From: Vitrella brassicaformis
Lineage: Eukaryota; Sar; Vitrellaceae
Direction of reading: 5' to 3'
Length of the DNA: 64,000 nucleotides
Assembly: GCA_001179505.1 (NCBI GenBank)
Contig: CDMY01000285.1
Coordinates: 9,740-73,739, forward strand
The translations under genes and the position numbers were made by a program. Shown in pieces: positions 50,368 through 60,700 of the stretch. The notes below the pieces were generated by a model. The model did not search any database and was not told the DNA's origin. It saw nothing but the letters and a program-made list of their open reading frames with translations. Position 1 is the first letter of the stretch. Each line of letters opens with the position of its first letter.

Positions 50368-52258
50368 GTGAACACACACAATCGCGGCCGCCTGCATGGC
50401 TGTGTGCGATGTGATGTGTAGGTGACGAGTGCCCAGTGGTTCGATGAGCATCTGCGCGACAAGTACAGGCGGCTCGCAGACATGTACCCCACTTACAACA
50501 TGGTCCTGCAGGTAAGCTATCTCACACACACAGAGAGAGAGATATATATACATGTGTCTCGACATGTCTGTCGGTTGGGCTGTGGACGAATACACCACAC
50601 CACACCACCCAGGGTCACTCGTTGGGCGGTGGTGTGGCGTCTCTGCTGGCCCTCAAGTGGATCAGCGACCCCCTGCTGGGCCCCAAGATACACTGCGTCG
50701 CCTTCAACCCCCCCTGTCCGTCCACACACACCCCCACACACACACCTGCACTGCACTGCACCGATGGACTCGCGCGCCCCGCCTCGCCCACATGGTTCGT
50801 GTGTATCGTTTTGCGTTGCGTAGGCATCGTCACACTGGAGCTGGCTGCCGCTTCCAAAGGTCCGGACACACACCACACCGCACCGAGATGACACTCACAC
50901 ACACAGATACCGACTTGGACACGCACGTGTGTGTCCTGTGGCAGATTACATCACGTCGATAGTGCATGCCCGCGATATGGTGAGCCGGGCCAGCATCGGC
51001 AGCATCAGCAACATGCAGAGGGTCCTCCTCCACCTAGCGGGCCGCAGACACACCAACACCTCTACTGACAACGACAACGGCACACAGCAGCAGCAGCAGC
51101 AGACCACCATTATAAGTCAGCTGAGCGGCCACGCACACACACCACACCCTCGGGACAGATGAGGCAGATTGTGTCTATTGAGCGGGTGTGTAGACGGTGC
51201 ACCTCCACACGTCGGCGATTCGCGGACGGAGCAAGCCTCAAGTGGTGCCAAGACGACAGGTGCAGGCCAGCATCAGGAGCCAGAGCCGTCTGCGAGTGCT
51301 TCTGCCCCTCCGCCCAAGCTGGCTGACGAGCCCATCATGAACCCCGACAAGCAGAAAGACGCCTTCGCCTCATCGGCAGCTGCGTACTCAGAGGCACACA
51401 CACACACACACGCATCGCGCAGAGGCATTTGGTGGTTGTTTGTCCGTTCCCCCCGTGTGCGGCGCGGTGCGCATCCATCAGTGTGTGTGAGAGCGACCCG
51501 ATGTCAGAGTGGACGACCGACAAGGTGCTGAAGCTGGTCTCCCAGGCCAAGAAACACCTGTCGCCCGCCACACACCCCCACACACGCCAGTTCTGGGAAA
51601 CGCAACTCCGGTAGGGTAGGCACCCCCACACACACAGGGAGGCAGAGAGAGCCACACACACAAAGAGAGGAGAGAGAGAGAGGTACATCAGACGGATTTG
51701 TTCGCTCAGCATGGCCTTGACTGCTCTGAGGACTCTCTACGACGACCGGAGCAGCGTGCTGTGTCCTGCAGGTCAGTGGCACATCAATCACACAAGGGGG
51801 GATGGCTCGGTGGGCCGATGGGGGGATGGGTGGACCTGAGCGTGTCTGTCGTGTCGTCAGGTCGGACGATCCTAATGCTGCCTTCGCAGCATCTGGCCCG
51901 CGCTGGCCTGCCCACGCCAGAATCAGGACTCACAAAAGGTCGGTCGGCACGTCGGCACCTCTCTCTCCTTGTGTGGATGATGATGGCCTGCATCTCTCTC
52001 TCTCTCTCTGTCTGGCTGCGTGTGTTGTGTGTGCAGGTGGTTATTGTGCGATGGAGATGGGCCCCGAGGTGCTCGACCTGGCTTCGGAAATCATATTCCA
52101 CAGAGTACACACACACACACACGCGTAAACAGGTGCATCCCTGCCACCACCCTCCCTCGTGTGTGTGTGCGTGATACCTCTCCATCCACAAATCCAATCA
52201 GGGTGCGTTCCCCGACCACAACCTCGTGGCCGTCGCCAAGGCGTTCGCCTTTTTCTAG
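47754..52258 (+). CDS. Class-3 lipase, diacylglycerol-lipase-like
   Basis: Serine hydrolase of the fungal lipase/DAGL group, expected to release fatty acid from diacyl- or triacylglycerol. About 25 exons give roughly 760 residues. The catalytic triad is visible: Ser in GHSLGGGVASLLAL (TCG at 50619-50621), Asp in IVHARDMVSR (about 50970), and His in AFPDHNLVAVAKAF at the C-terminus (CAC 52217-52219). Before the core, residues 1 to about 380 hold a polar N-terminus and helical stretches but no clear membrane helices, whereas animal DAGL has four. Insertions after the Asp are Gln/Thr and Ser/Ala rich. An apparent frame change near 48240-48290 is explained by an intron 48216-48286 (GTAACA...TTAAG). 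The intron 49480-49575 has a GC donor (AACAG|GCAGGC). The junction near 51393-51491 is ambiguous. Two in-frame starts exist, 47754 and 47811; an upstream in-frame TAG excludes earlier ones. Confidence 0.88.
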
Positions 52259-53265
52259 TCTGTCGGCCGGGAGGGGCGGGGGCGAGGCGGGCACATGACA
52301 TATGGAGGGAATGAGGGTTGTCGCGTCAAGGCATACAGACAGACACAGACAGACAGAGCACCCATCCGGTCTATCTAAGTGAGTTGCTTCTCGACAGCTG
52401 ACTGTTGGGTTGCCGTCTTGGTATCTTGGTATGTTTTCTCAGTCCGCCCGGCCCTGTGGGTGGTGTGTGGGCTGGGGCAAGGCGTGGAGCTGTCCAGACC
52501 ATGACAGCTGTGGGTGCGGGAGAGTGTGTGTGTGTGTGTGTGTCAGCCACCTCTCAACGGCGCGACTGCCGTGTGCCTGTGCCTGCCTACGGTAGTATTT
52601 TTCCCCTTTTTGTAAATGCCTGTGCCAGAGAGGGGGTCGTTGTCTCCAAGAACGAATGAGTGAATGGAATGGAATGATGACTCTCGCTCGGTGTTGGTCA
52701 AAACATCTGTCTGTGTCTGTCTGTCTGTCTGTCGGCTTCAAAAAGTGGAGTCACTGGAATCACTGGAGAGAGAGATAGAGAGAGAGAGAGAGAGCTCCCA
52801 AAGAGCTCGCGGCAGGCAGGCCACATGTCAAAGGCATCACATCACACCACATCACACCAAGCCACAACACACACATGCATCCGTCTCTACGACACGCAGC
52901 GCTTAAAACGCCCCCTCCCTCCCTCCCTCCCTTTATTCGAGCAGGCAGGCAGGCAGGCAGGCGTCACATCCAGACAGACCATTCGCCGCTCCAAAACTGC
53001 CCACACACCGCCCCCTCCCTCTCCCCCCCTTGATCCCTGTGTGGTACCTCATGCAGGCAGGGCAGGGCAGGCTGCACATGTGCATTGCAGCCAGCAATGC
53101 ACTCACACACACACACGCAGCTGGCTACCTAGTATACCTTCACACATGCCCTCACACACGCACCCACCCTCTCATGATCGACAGACACCCCACCCCAGAA
53201 CGCCCCCATGACCCCATACACCCACCCGGCCGCGTGTGTCTGTCTATGGCGTGTGTGGGCGCCTA
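52259..53265. other. Convergent intergenic region, no gene seen
   Basis: This 1 kb lies between the stop codons of the lipase (plus) and the eIF4E gene (minus). It holds (TG)n near 52526-52542, GTCT tracts near 52711-52732, (GA)n near 52766-52792, a (GCAG)n run near 52944-52961, and CA-rich blocks. Two 3' UTRs are expected. No coding frame is convincing. Confidence 0.55.
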
Positions 53266-56200
53266 CTACTGTTGCTGCTGCTGCTGCTGTGGTTGCTCTT
53301 GTTGCTGCTCTTGCTGCTGCTCTTGTCCGTTGGTTCCCCAGTAGTGTGTGTGTGTGTGGTCGACATAGGGGTTGCCGTAGAAGGGGAAGGCCGGCGACGG
53401 GCCGTGGGGGTAATTCGCATACAGAACGGGAATCGCAATCGCACCCTAAAAGAGGGAGGGAGGGAGGGAGGGATGGATCAATGAATGAATGAATGACAGA
53501 GAAACATATATGGATGGCGTCGATGACGTGTGTGTGTGTGTGGACGGTTTGTTGATGTCTTACCGGTGGAACGGTGAAGCTGAGGTCCATGCTCCCGTCT
53601 TGCTGCTGCTGCTGCTGCAAGTCGCCAGCCATTGTCTCGTCCTTGGCTGCCACCTCTCCCTCCCCCTCCCCCTCAGTGCCGCCCTCCTCCCCTTCAGCAG
53701 CCATTTTCTCGTCCTTGGCTGACGTGCCACCCTCCTCCTCCGCCGCCTTTGGTGATGATGCCGCCTCCTGCTGCTGCTGTAGCTGGTGCTGGTGCTGCTG
53801 TGCGATGGCGTGTGCCCACTCCATGGCCGCCGGCGCCATGATGATGGGCATGCCCGTGTGGGTGTCGTAGCCGATGACGGGCATCTGCATGGCCCCGCTC
53901 ATGGCCTGCTGGTTGTTGAAGGCCATCTGCGCCATCGTCAGCTCGTCGGGGAAGTATCCTTGCCCGGTAAAGACGCCACCGCCCGCGGCCACGTAGGGGT
54001 TGTGGTACTGCTGCTGCTGCTGCTGCTCGTCATAAGGGCCACCACCAGCACCACCGCCAGGCACAAACTCTGGCGCATCGGCAGAGAACAGACTGGTGGT
54101 GGTCTTGGGCGCGTCGTCGGTCATGCTGACGTCGGTTTCGGCTGGCTGCTCCCCCTCGCGCTCTCTCTGTTGTGGCTTGTCGGCATCGACGTCCTGCATG
54201 GCGACGTCTGCCTCCACTTGATGTGTCGTGCCCTCGTCTTTAAATTGGGGTACTCGCAGCGCTGTGGCGGGGGCGGCGTCTGTGTCCTTGTCGGTGGGTT
54301 TGTCGGTGTCGGTGGCTGTGGTGATGGTGGTCAGGGGGATGAAGCTCTTGATCAGTGGCGAGCGCTTGCGGGTGGCCTTGGCTGCCTTGTCCTTGTCCTT
54401 GTTCTTGGCGGCTCTCTTGGACTGCACCGAGGCCTCGTTGTGCTGCATCGCACCCTAAACACCCACACACAGACACACCGGCCTTCATGTCACGTGCGTG
54501 TTTGAGGGGAGGGGAGGGGAGGACTGGCTGACCTGGTGGTCTCTGTATTCGATGTCAACGTCTTGGTTGAATCCGTCATCTTTGCCAAAGATGCTCCGCA
54601 GCTCCAAATCAACCACCTCAAACAAAGACGAATCAACCTGCCACACCACACGCACACGCGCACACACAGGGAGAGATGAGCAGGCAGGCAGGCAGGCATA
54701 TCGTCTCTTGCCTACCGTAGCATTCCAGAGGGCGATGGTGTTGCCTCTGGGGCGGATCGACAGCACCGCGCCGTTCTGACAAACACAGCCAGCCAAGATC
54801 AACCACCACACCAGAGAGAATGCCTCCTCTCCATCACGGGATCTCTCTCTGTCCCGCCCACCCCACGTAGTCATCATACCTACCATTTCGTCGTGTCCTG
54901 TGAGTTGCATGCCGATCATGCTGAGAACCAGTCGCGTGTAGAAGTCCTGGCTGTCCTCGGCGGAGAAGGCCCGGATGACCCACCGGCCGCCATCCTCGTT
55001 GTGCTCATCCTCCCATATCGGCTTCACACCGTCCCTGCACACACACACACACACACAGCAGATGGGGTGGGTGGCTCGGCTCATGTTTGAGGGCCCTTCC
55101 TTCTGTCCGTCTGTCTGTGTGCTGGTGTCACTGGTGTCACTCACCTGAAGACGCTGATATTAGAGAATTTGGGCAGTTTTTTTAAGTCGATGTTGTTCCA
55201 GAACCGCCAGTAGTCCTCCACCGTCTCGAACGACCCCATCTCGCACAGATTGCTCTCGTATCTCGACGCGTCGTGACCAACCTTCTTCGACTTCGCCCCG
55301 GGGTCGAACCTACAGCCACACAACACAAACACAGAGAGCCACACAAACAAACACACTCACGCACACTATACTGCAAACGGGTTGGTTTCATCTTCCTCTC
55401 TGAAGCCACGTTCTCACCAGATGGCCCACTTCTGCTCCAGCCTGATCCGCCTGAGGATCAGAGCCCCCGCGCCCCTGCCTCCCTCCTGCTGCTGCTGCTG
55501 CTGCTGCTGCTGTGCCGTGTCCGCCTCGTCACCACCACCCGCCGCCTTGCCACCCTCACCCTCGTCGGCCATGGTAACACTCTCTGCTGCAGCCGGCTCC
55601 CTGTCGCCACGTGTGGGGGACCTGGTCGATGCGGCCGTCTCGCGCGTCGTCATGGGCGACCGGCTGGTGGTGGATATGGACATCTCGGTGTTTGACGTCA
55701 CGGGGGTGTTGGCGGGCGGAGCGGGTGGGGCGAGGGGCGAGGGGATCTCTGGCTGCTGCTGCTGCTGTGTCACTGCTGGTTGTTGGGAGTTGGGTGGGAC
55801 GGGTGTGTCGAAGGACAGAACGAACTCAACTTCTTCCTCGTTGTCCTGTGGAGACACGCACACACACACACACACACACACGTGTATTCGATGCGAGTGG
55901 ACTCGTCTCGTCTCGTCCATGCGGTTCGGTGCGGTGTTTGTGGTGTTGTCACTCACTCACCGACACGTCAGAGCCCGCCGTGGCCCACCGTATCCGCGGC
56001 TTGGACAGTGGTGAGAGCCGGGTCTGGCTGGCTGCCTGTGCCTGTGCCAGTGGTGGTGACGACGTCCGGCTGGAAACCGTGAGGTCCTTGTCGTCAGCCC
56101 CCTGCTGCTCGTGCTGCACCAGCGACATCTCCGTGTCAGACAACACAGTGTCCTCTATAGCACACATCATCACACAGAGCACGCACACCACACCACAACA

Positions 56201-57486
56201 CGTGAAGGCCAGGCCCCACGTCCCTCCCCCCTTCCATGCTCTCCCTCACCTGGCACAGCGCAGATCTGTGGTGACCTCTGCGGGCTCACCCCCGGCGACG
56301 GGCCGCCGATGCTCGCCGAGAGCATCGGCGACCGCCGAGGGAAAGCCGGCCGCGGCACCGCCCAGCTGATCGCTCCCCTCGACGGAGCCGACCCGGGTGT
56401 GCCGCCCCCAGACCAGTCAGCCCGCCCGGTAGCGAAGCCAATGGTGAGGTCCGACGGCCGGCTCGTCACAATCAGCGAACTTGTCCTCCTCCTCGCCCCT
56501 GCCAGTGGTGGCGAAATGTGGTGAGCCGATGGAAGACGGAGGCTGTTGGCGTTGTTGCCGCTGCTGATGAGTGGCGAGGGGCGGTTCTGCAGCTGTGGTG
56601 ACGTCTGCAGGGGGGTGGGTGGGCATGACATTGAGATGACGCCGGGAGAGGGCGGGGGGCGGGAGGTGGTCTTGGGGACGACGTGGCGCAGGAAGATCAT
56701 GGCCTGCTGCGGGGACCGTCGGTGCGCCTGACTCTCGTCCGACACCACCTTGGCGGGCCGCTCGGACAGCGACGGCGAAGCAATCACCACCCGCCCCTCC
56801 TTGATGCCTCCACTGATGGCGTGGCCACCAGGAGTCGACAATACACCCGGCGACGGAGGCGGCGCACACAGACCACCAGCAGGGCCACCACCAGCGGCCC
56901 CGCTGACCATGACCAAGGCCGGTGAGTCGGGCAGCGAGCCTCCATGTGACGACGATCGGGCCACAGACGGGAAAAGGGGCGACCCAATGCTCGGAGGCCG
57001 ATAGTCCTTCAGCACATACAGATGCCCACTCGCCGTCGGTGCGTGTGCGGGGGTCTGGAACCGCCCTGCCGGTGGGCGCGGCGGCCTGCTGCTCGCCGAG
57101 TCGCGGAACCTCTCGTATCCGTCTGGTGTGGCGGCGTGCGGGCCGGAGAGGTAGAGAAGCGACCCCTTCTCCCTGCCGCCTCCAGGGGACGAAGGCAGGT
57201 CATCACGCCCTGTCGATGCTGATCCCGATGCCGTCACAGCAGCCGTCGCGATGAGTGTCCGCTGCCTGTCGTTATTGGTGCCGGTGGCGTCCTCCACCAC
57301 TCCCTCTGTCGGCTCGGGGATGGGTGTGAGGGAGGCATCTTGGTGGGAGGTGGTGCCGTTGGTTGCTGGGTCTTGCAGGTTGGAGAGGGTCTGTGCGAGG
57401 AGCGGCGAGATGCCTTTGGGAGGCTTGGGGATGACTGCAGGCTGGCTCCCGGGACTCGGATCCTTGTCGTCTTTCGCCTCTTCCAT
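53266..57486 (-). CDS. eIF4E-family cap-binding protein with very long extensions and a PAM2-like motif
   Basis: Binds the m7G cap of mRNA. Nine exons (57486-56250, 56154-55961, 55845-55418, 55309-55145, 55034-54884, 54775-54716, 54637-54533, 54454-53564, 53445-53266) splice in frame to 1,136 residues; human eIF4E has 217. Residues 1 to about 600 are Ser/Pro-rich and disordered. The cap-binding core is about 605-775: EQKWAIWFDPG, SRYESNLCEMGSFETVEDYW, then DGVKPIWEDEHNEDGGRWVI (cap-stacking Trp and Glu), then MNGAVLSIRPRGNTIALWN. The Trp43 equivalent is kept; the Trp56 equivalent is Tyr, as in 4EHP. After the core are a Lys/Arg-rich patch, then SLFSADAPEFVP (about 901-912), which resembles the PAM2 motif bound by the MLLE domain of poly(A)-binding protein, and a Gln-rich end. 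Eight GT-AG introns. The start lies 283 nt from the divergent UBR gene. Family call is firm; PAM2 function is inference. Confidence 0.92.
53269..53330 (-). repeat. Gln-rich coding repeat at the eIF4E C-terminus
   Basis: The last 20 or so codons are CAG/CAA with interspersed GAG, giving a run of Gln with Glu before the TAG stop. Similar CAG/CAA runs occur in the preceding exon near 54010-54030, 53590-53610 and 53770-53800. Polyglutamine tracts are common in condensate-forming RNA regulators. Confidence 0.9.
54059..54094 (-). other. PAM2-like motif in the eIF4E extension
   Basis: These 12 codons read SLFSADAPEFVP and are followed by GG. The consensus PAM2 core L-N-x-x-A-x-E-F-x-P is matched at A-x-E-F-x-P. 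The leading L-N is F-S here, a conservative change at the hydrophobic position. The flanks are disordered (Thr/Ser before, Gly/Gln after), the usual setting for a short linear motif. Binding is not demonstrated. Confidence 0.55.
54533..55460 (-). other. eIF4E cap-binding core
   Basis: Part of exon 3 and all of exons 4-7 encode the eight-stranded eIF4E fold. Trp in QKWAIW and Trp-Glu in KPIWEDE are the cap-contacting residues; Arg/Lys of RPRGNT would contact the phosphates. Tyr replaces the second stacking Trp. The dorsal-surface pattern V-E-D-Y-W needed for eIF4G/4E-BP binding (VEDFW in human eIF4E) is conserved. Confidence 0.92.
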
Positions 57487-57769
57487 GTGGATAACCCCAG
57501 ATCCACCTAGTCTTCGGCTGTAGACAGTTCAGGGCGGGGATCGGCGGCTGACGCTGATATGAACGTACGTTGGCCTCTCTGTGCAGTCGGTTGGAAGCGA
57601 TAATAGAGATCTCGCAAGTGTCGTCCAAAGGGTCCTCAGTCGGAATGCACTCCCTTCACCACCACCAAGGAAGGCGAGCACAATCCGTGTAACTAACTGC
57701 CCTAACCACTGATGGACGAACAGGGAGCAACCTTATCTACGTTGATCTTGCCGTAGCTGACGTGTTGTG
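57487..57769. promoter_or_regulatory. Shared 5' region of eIF4E and UBR genes
   Basis: These 283 nt separate the start codons of the divergent eIF4E-like and UBR1-like genes. The segment has no CA/TG repeats, unlike the neighbouring introns. A compact bidirectional promoter is inferred from spacing only. Confidence 0.45.
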
Positions 57770-60700
57770 ATGAATGTGGACATCTCTCGGCCGTCTGCCG
57801 CAGCCGCGGGCGAGGGCGACCCTGCGCCATCTCCGACGCCATCGACGACTGTACAGCAACGTCAGCAGCAGGTGCATTATCTCCTGAGCAAGCTCTACCG
57901 CGTGACGTACTTCCACGACCAGCAGCTGGCCGGCGGCGGTGCGGGTAATGGGAGTTTGGTCATCCAGGAGTTGTGCGTGTCCCTGTGGAACTCCAAGTTC
58001 GACAAGCCGCTGGTGCTGCATTGCCTCGGCGCCTCCCTGGCGCCGCCCACCGAGAGCGTGTCGGCGTACCTTGCGGGACAGGCCGACAGCCCTCATGAGA
58101 TGAGCAAGAAGGACCTCTACCTCCCCAGGGAGCTCTATGAGGAGCAGTACAGGGCCAGCAGGGACTTCCTCGCAGACCTACCAAAGCGAGAGGGTAGGGT
58201 GTGTGTGTAGCGGTGTAGGCAATAGGGGAGCGATCGATCGGTTTGTTTATGGGTGGTTTGGGTGGCTTGGCCAGCTGGTGATGGTTTATGTGCTGTCTGT
58301 CTGTCTGTTGTGGTGCACTATAGGTTCGTTGTCGCACTGCGATGCCGTGTGGTCTGGTCCGCACTTTGCGTACCGGTGCTTCACGTGCGGGACCTCCACG
58401 TCATCCTGCATCTGTGTCAAGTGCTTCGAGAACTCTAACCATGTAAGGCCACACATGACGCGCTACGGACACACGTGTATGTGTGTGTGTTTGTGTGTGT
58501 AGGTGGGTCATGATTTCATTATCTACCGGTCTGACTGCGGCGGCTGCTGTGACTGCGGGGATCCCGGTGAGCAGGCAGCGTAAGCTTAGGGCCCAAGTCA
58601 GTCAGTCAGTCGATTTGAGTGATACCTACGATGAGTAAGTGTCTTGCGTGGCTGCATTGCATTTGTGTGTCATTCCATTTCAGATGCCTGGTCACCGTCG
58701 GGCTTCTGCCGCTTCCACCGAGGCCCCGACCCCTCCAGAGACCCCACACACCTCCTGCCCATGCACACTCGGTAGGTACATGACATGCGCAGCCACACGC
58801 AACCACAGCACTGCTCCTCCCACACACACTCACCCCTCTCCCTTCGCACCCTTCGGGCGCCTGTGTGGTGTGTATATATGTGTGTCATCCATCAGTCGTC
58901 GTCTGGACGAGTACGGCCGTGTCCTGGTGCGTGAGCTGCTCTACCTCACCTTCGAGCCGATGCTGCACGAGCCACCACCGCCAGACACACAACCTGAGCC
59001 ACAGCCCCAGCCACTGCCCCAGCCCCCCCAACAGCCCCCCCCAGTGACCCCCCCGCTGCTGCCGCACACCAGCTCGGCGAGCCCCGGCCCCGCGGCCGAC
59101 GATATGCCGCCACTCGAGGGGGGCGACGTCACCATGGAGGAGGCTCACGCACAGGAGGCCGGCGGCGACGCGCAGGGCGAGAGCGAGGGAGGTGAGGGCG
59201 GGGGCCCCGAGAGTGAGTGGGAGAGTGAGGAGGGCACCAGGTGGATCACGCAGGCGGGGCCGCAGCTGCACCGGTGGGGCACGCCGACCGTCACGCCGTT
59301 CGTTGAGGACTTGAGGCGGTCACACCGACTAAACAAGAGGGCTGCACTCATCAACGGTGCGCACGTAGTGTGTGTAGTGCAGTGCAGGGAAAAGCAGAAC
59401 AACAGCCTTACTGCCTAGTTGGGTCTGGTCTGTCTGAGTGCTCGCAGGATTTTTCCTCAAGATGTGTCGACTGCACGACGGCATCCGTCGCAAGTTCGGT
59501 CAGATGATGACCGAGTCAATCGTGCTGCCGCCCCAGACCCTCTCGCCGCGGGCTCTCGACAAGCTCCGGCGGCTCGTCGACCACGAGCTGCACGTGCCGT
59601 CGCCACAGATATTCTTCGGCTCAAACGAGACCAACCCATTTGAGTCAGTCAGTCAGTCAAAGCAGACAGACCACTGCACACCACTGCACCGAAAGACACA
59701 CATGCTGATGTCATGTCGCTGTGGTGCTCTCTGTGTCTGTGCGCGTGTGTATTGCTTCAGGTTTGGGTATCCCCAGCAGCGTGACCGTGTGGTGCTTCCG
59801 AGCGACCAGATGGTGCCCCAAATTGAGGCCCCTGACCCCACCACTGCCGTCGATCAGATCACATTTGGTGGCGAGGGCTGGGGGGAATTAGATCCCATTA
59901 CATTTCTCCCCATGAGACCTACCCCTGTGGTGACGAGGGACGATCTGCCGCTGACAGTGCTGGACGTGTTGCTGCGCCACGGCCGGCTGCTGGCGTCTGG
60001 GGTGGGGACCGAGGTGACCAACCTGTGGCTGGAACTCATGTTTGACGTCTGGTTCAAACAGCAGTTCGCCGTCGTCTTCGTCAGGCACTTCAAAAGGTCA
60101 GCCAGTTCGGGAGGGAGGGGCGGGAGGGCACACAAAGGGAGAGGAGGGACGATTGTGGAGTGTGTGTGTGTGTCTAGTTTGGTTGAGGTGGACGACACGG
60201 CCTTGGATCGTGTGACGGTGCAGCTGTTCTCCGTCAGAGACCTCACGCGCAAACTCATGAATCAACACAACCTGTGAGTAGTGCGGGAGGGACTCAGGGA
60301 CTCAGGGAGGCAGAGAGGCAGAGATGCAGGGAATGGCACGGATTGACCCGAGTGTGTCTGGTGTGGTCTGGTCTGGTGTGGTGTGGTGTGTCATCAGGCT
60401 GGAGGTGCTCTTCAAGACGCTCTTTGGGCTGCTTGACAGGGCCACCATCACCCCAGACGCCGGCTGCGAACGGCTCGATGTGCGTAGCGTCGATCAAGAT
60501 AACCACCAGACACCCATCCTCCACGTGTGTGTGTGCATGAGTGTCTGTGTGTCTGCAGATGAACCACCCGATCTTCCGGCTGCGTCTGTACGTCCACAGC
60601 CTGAGCACCCTCAAGCTGCTCAACGACCACCCGCTGCTGCTGGACCAGGTCATCCGGACCCCACACATGCGGCTGCAGATGTGGGACAACGGGTGGCTCG

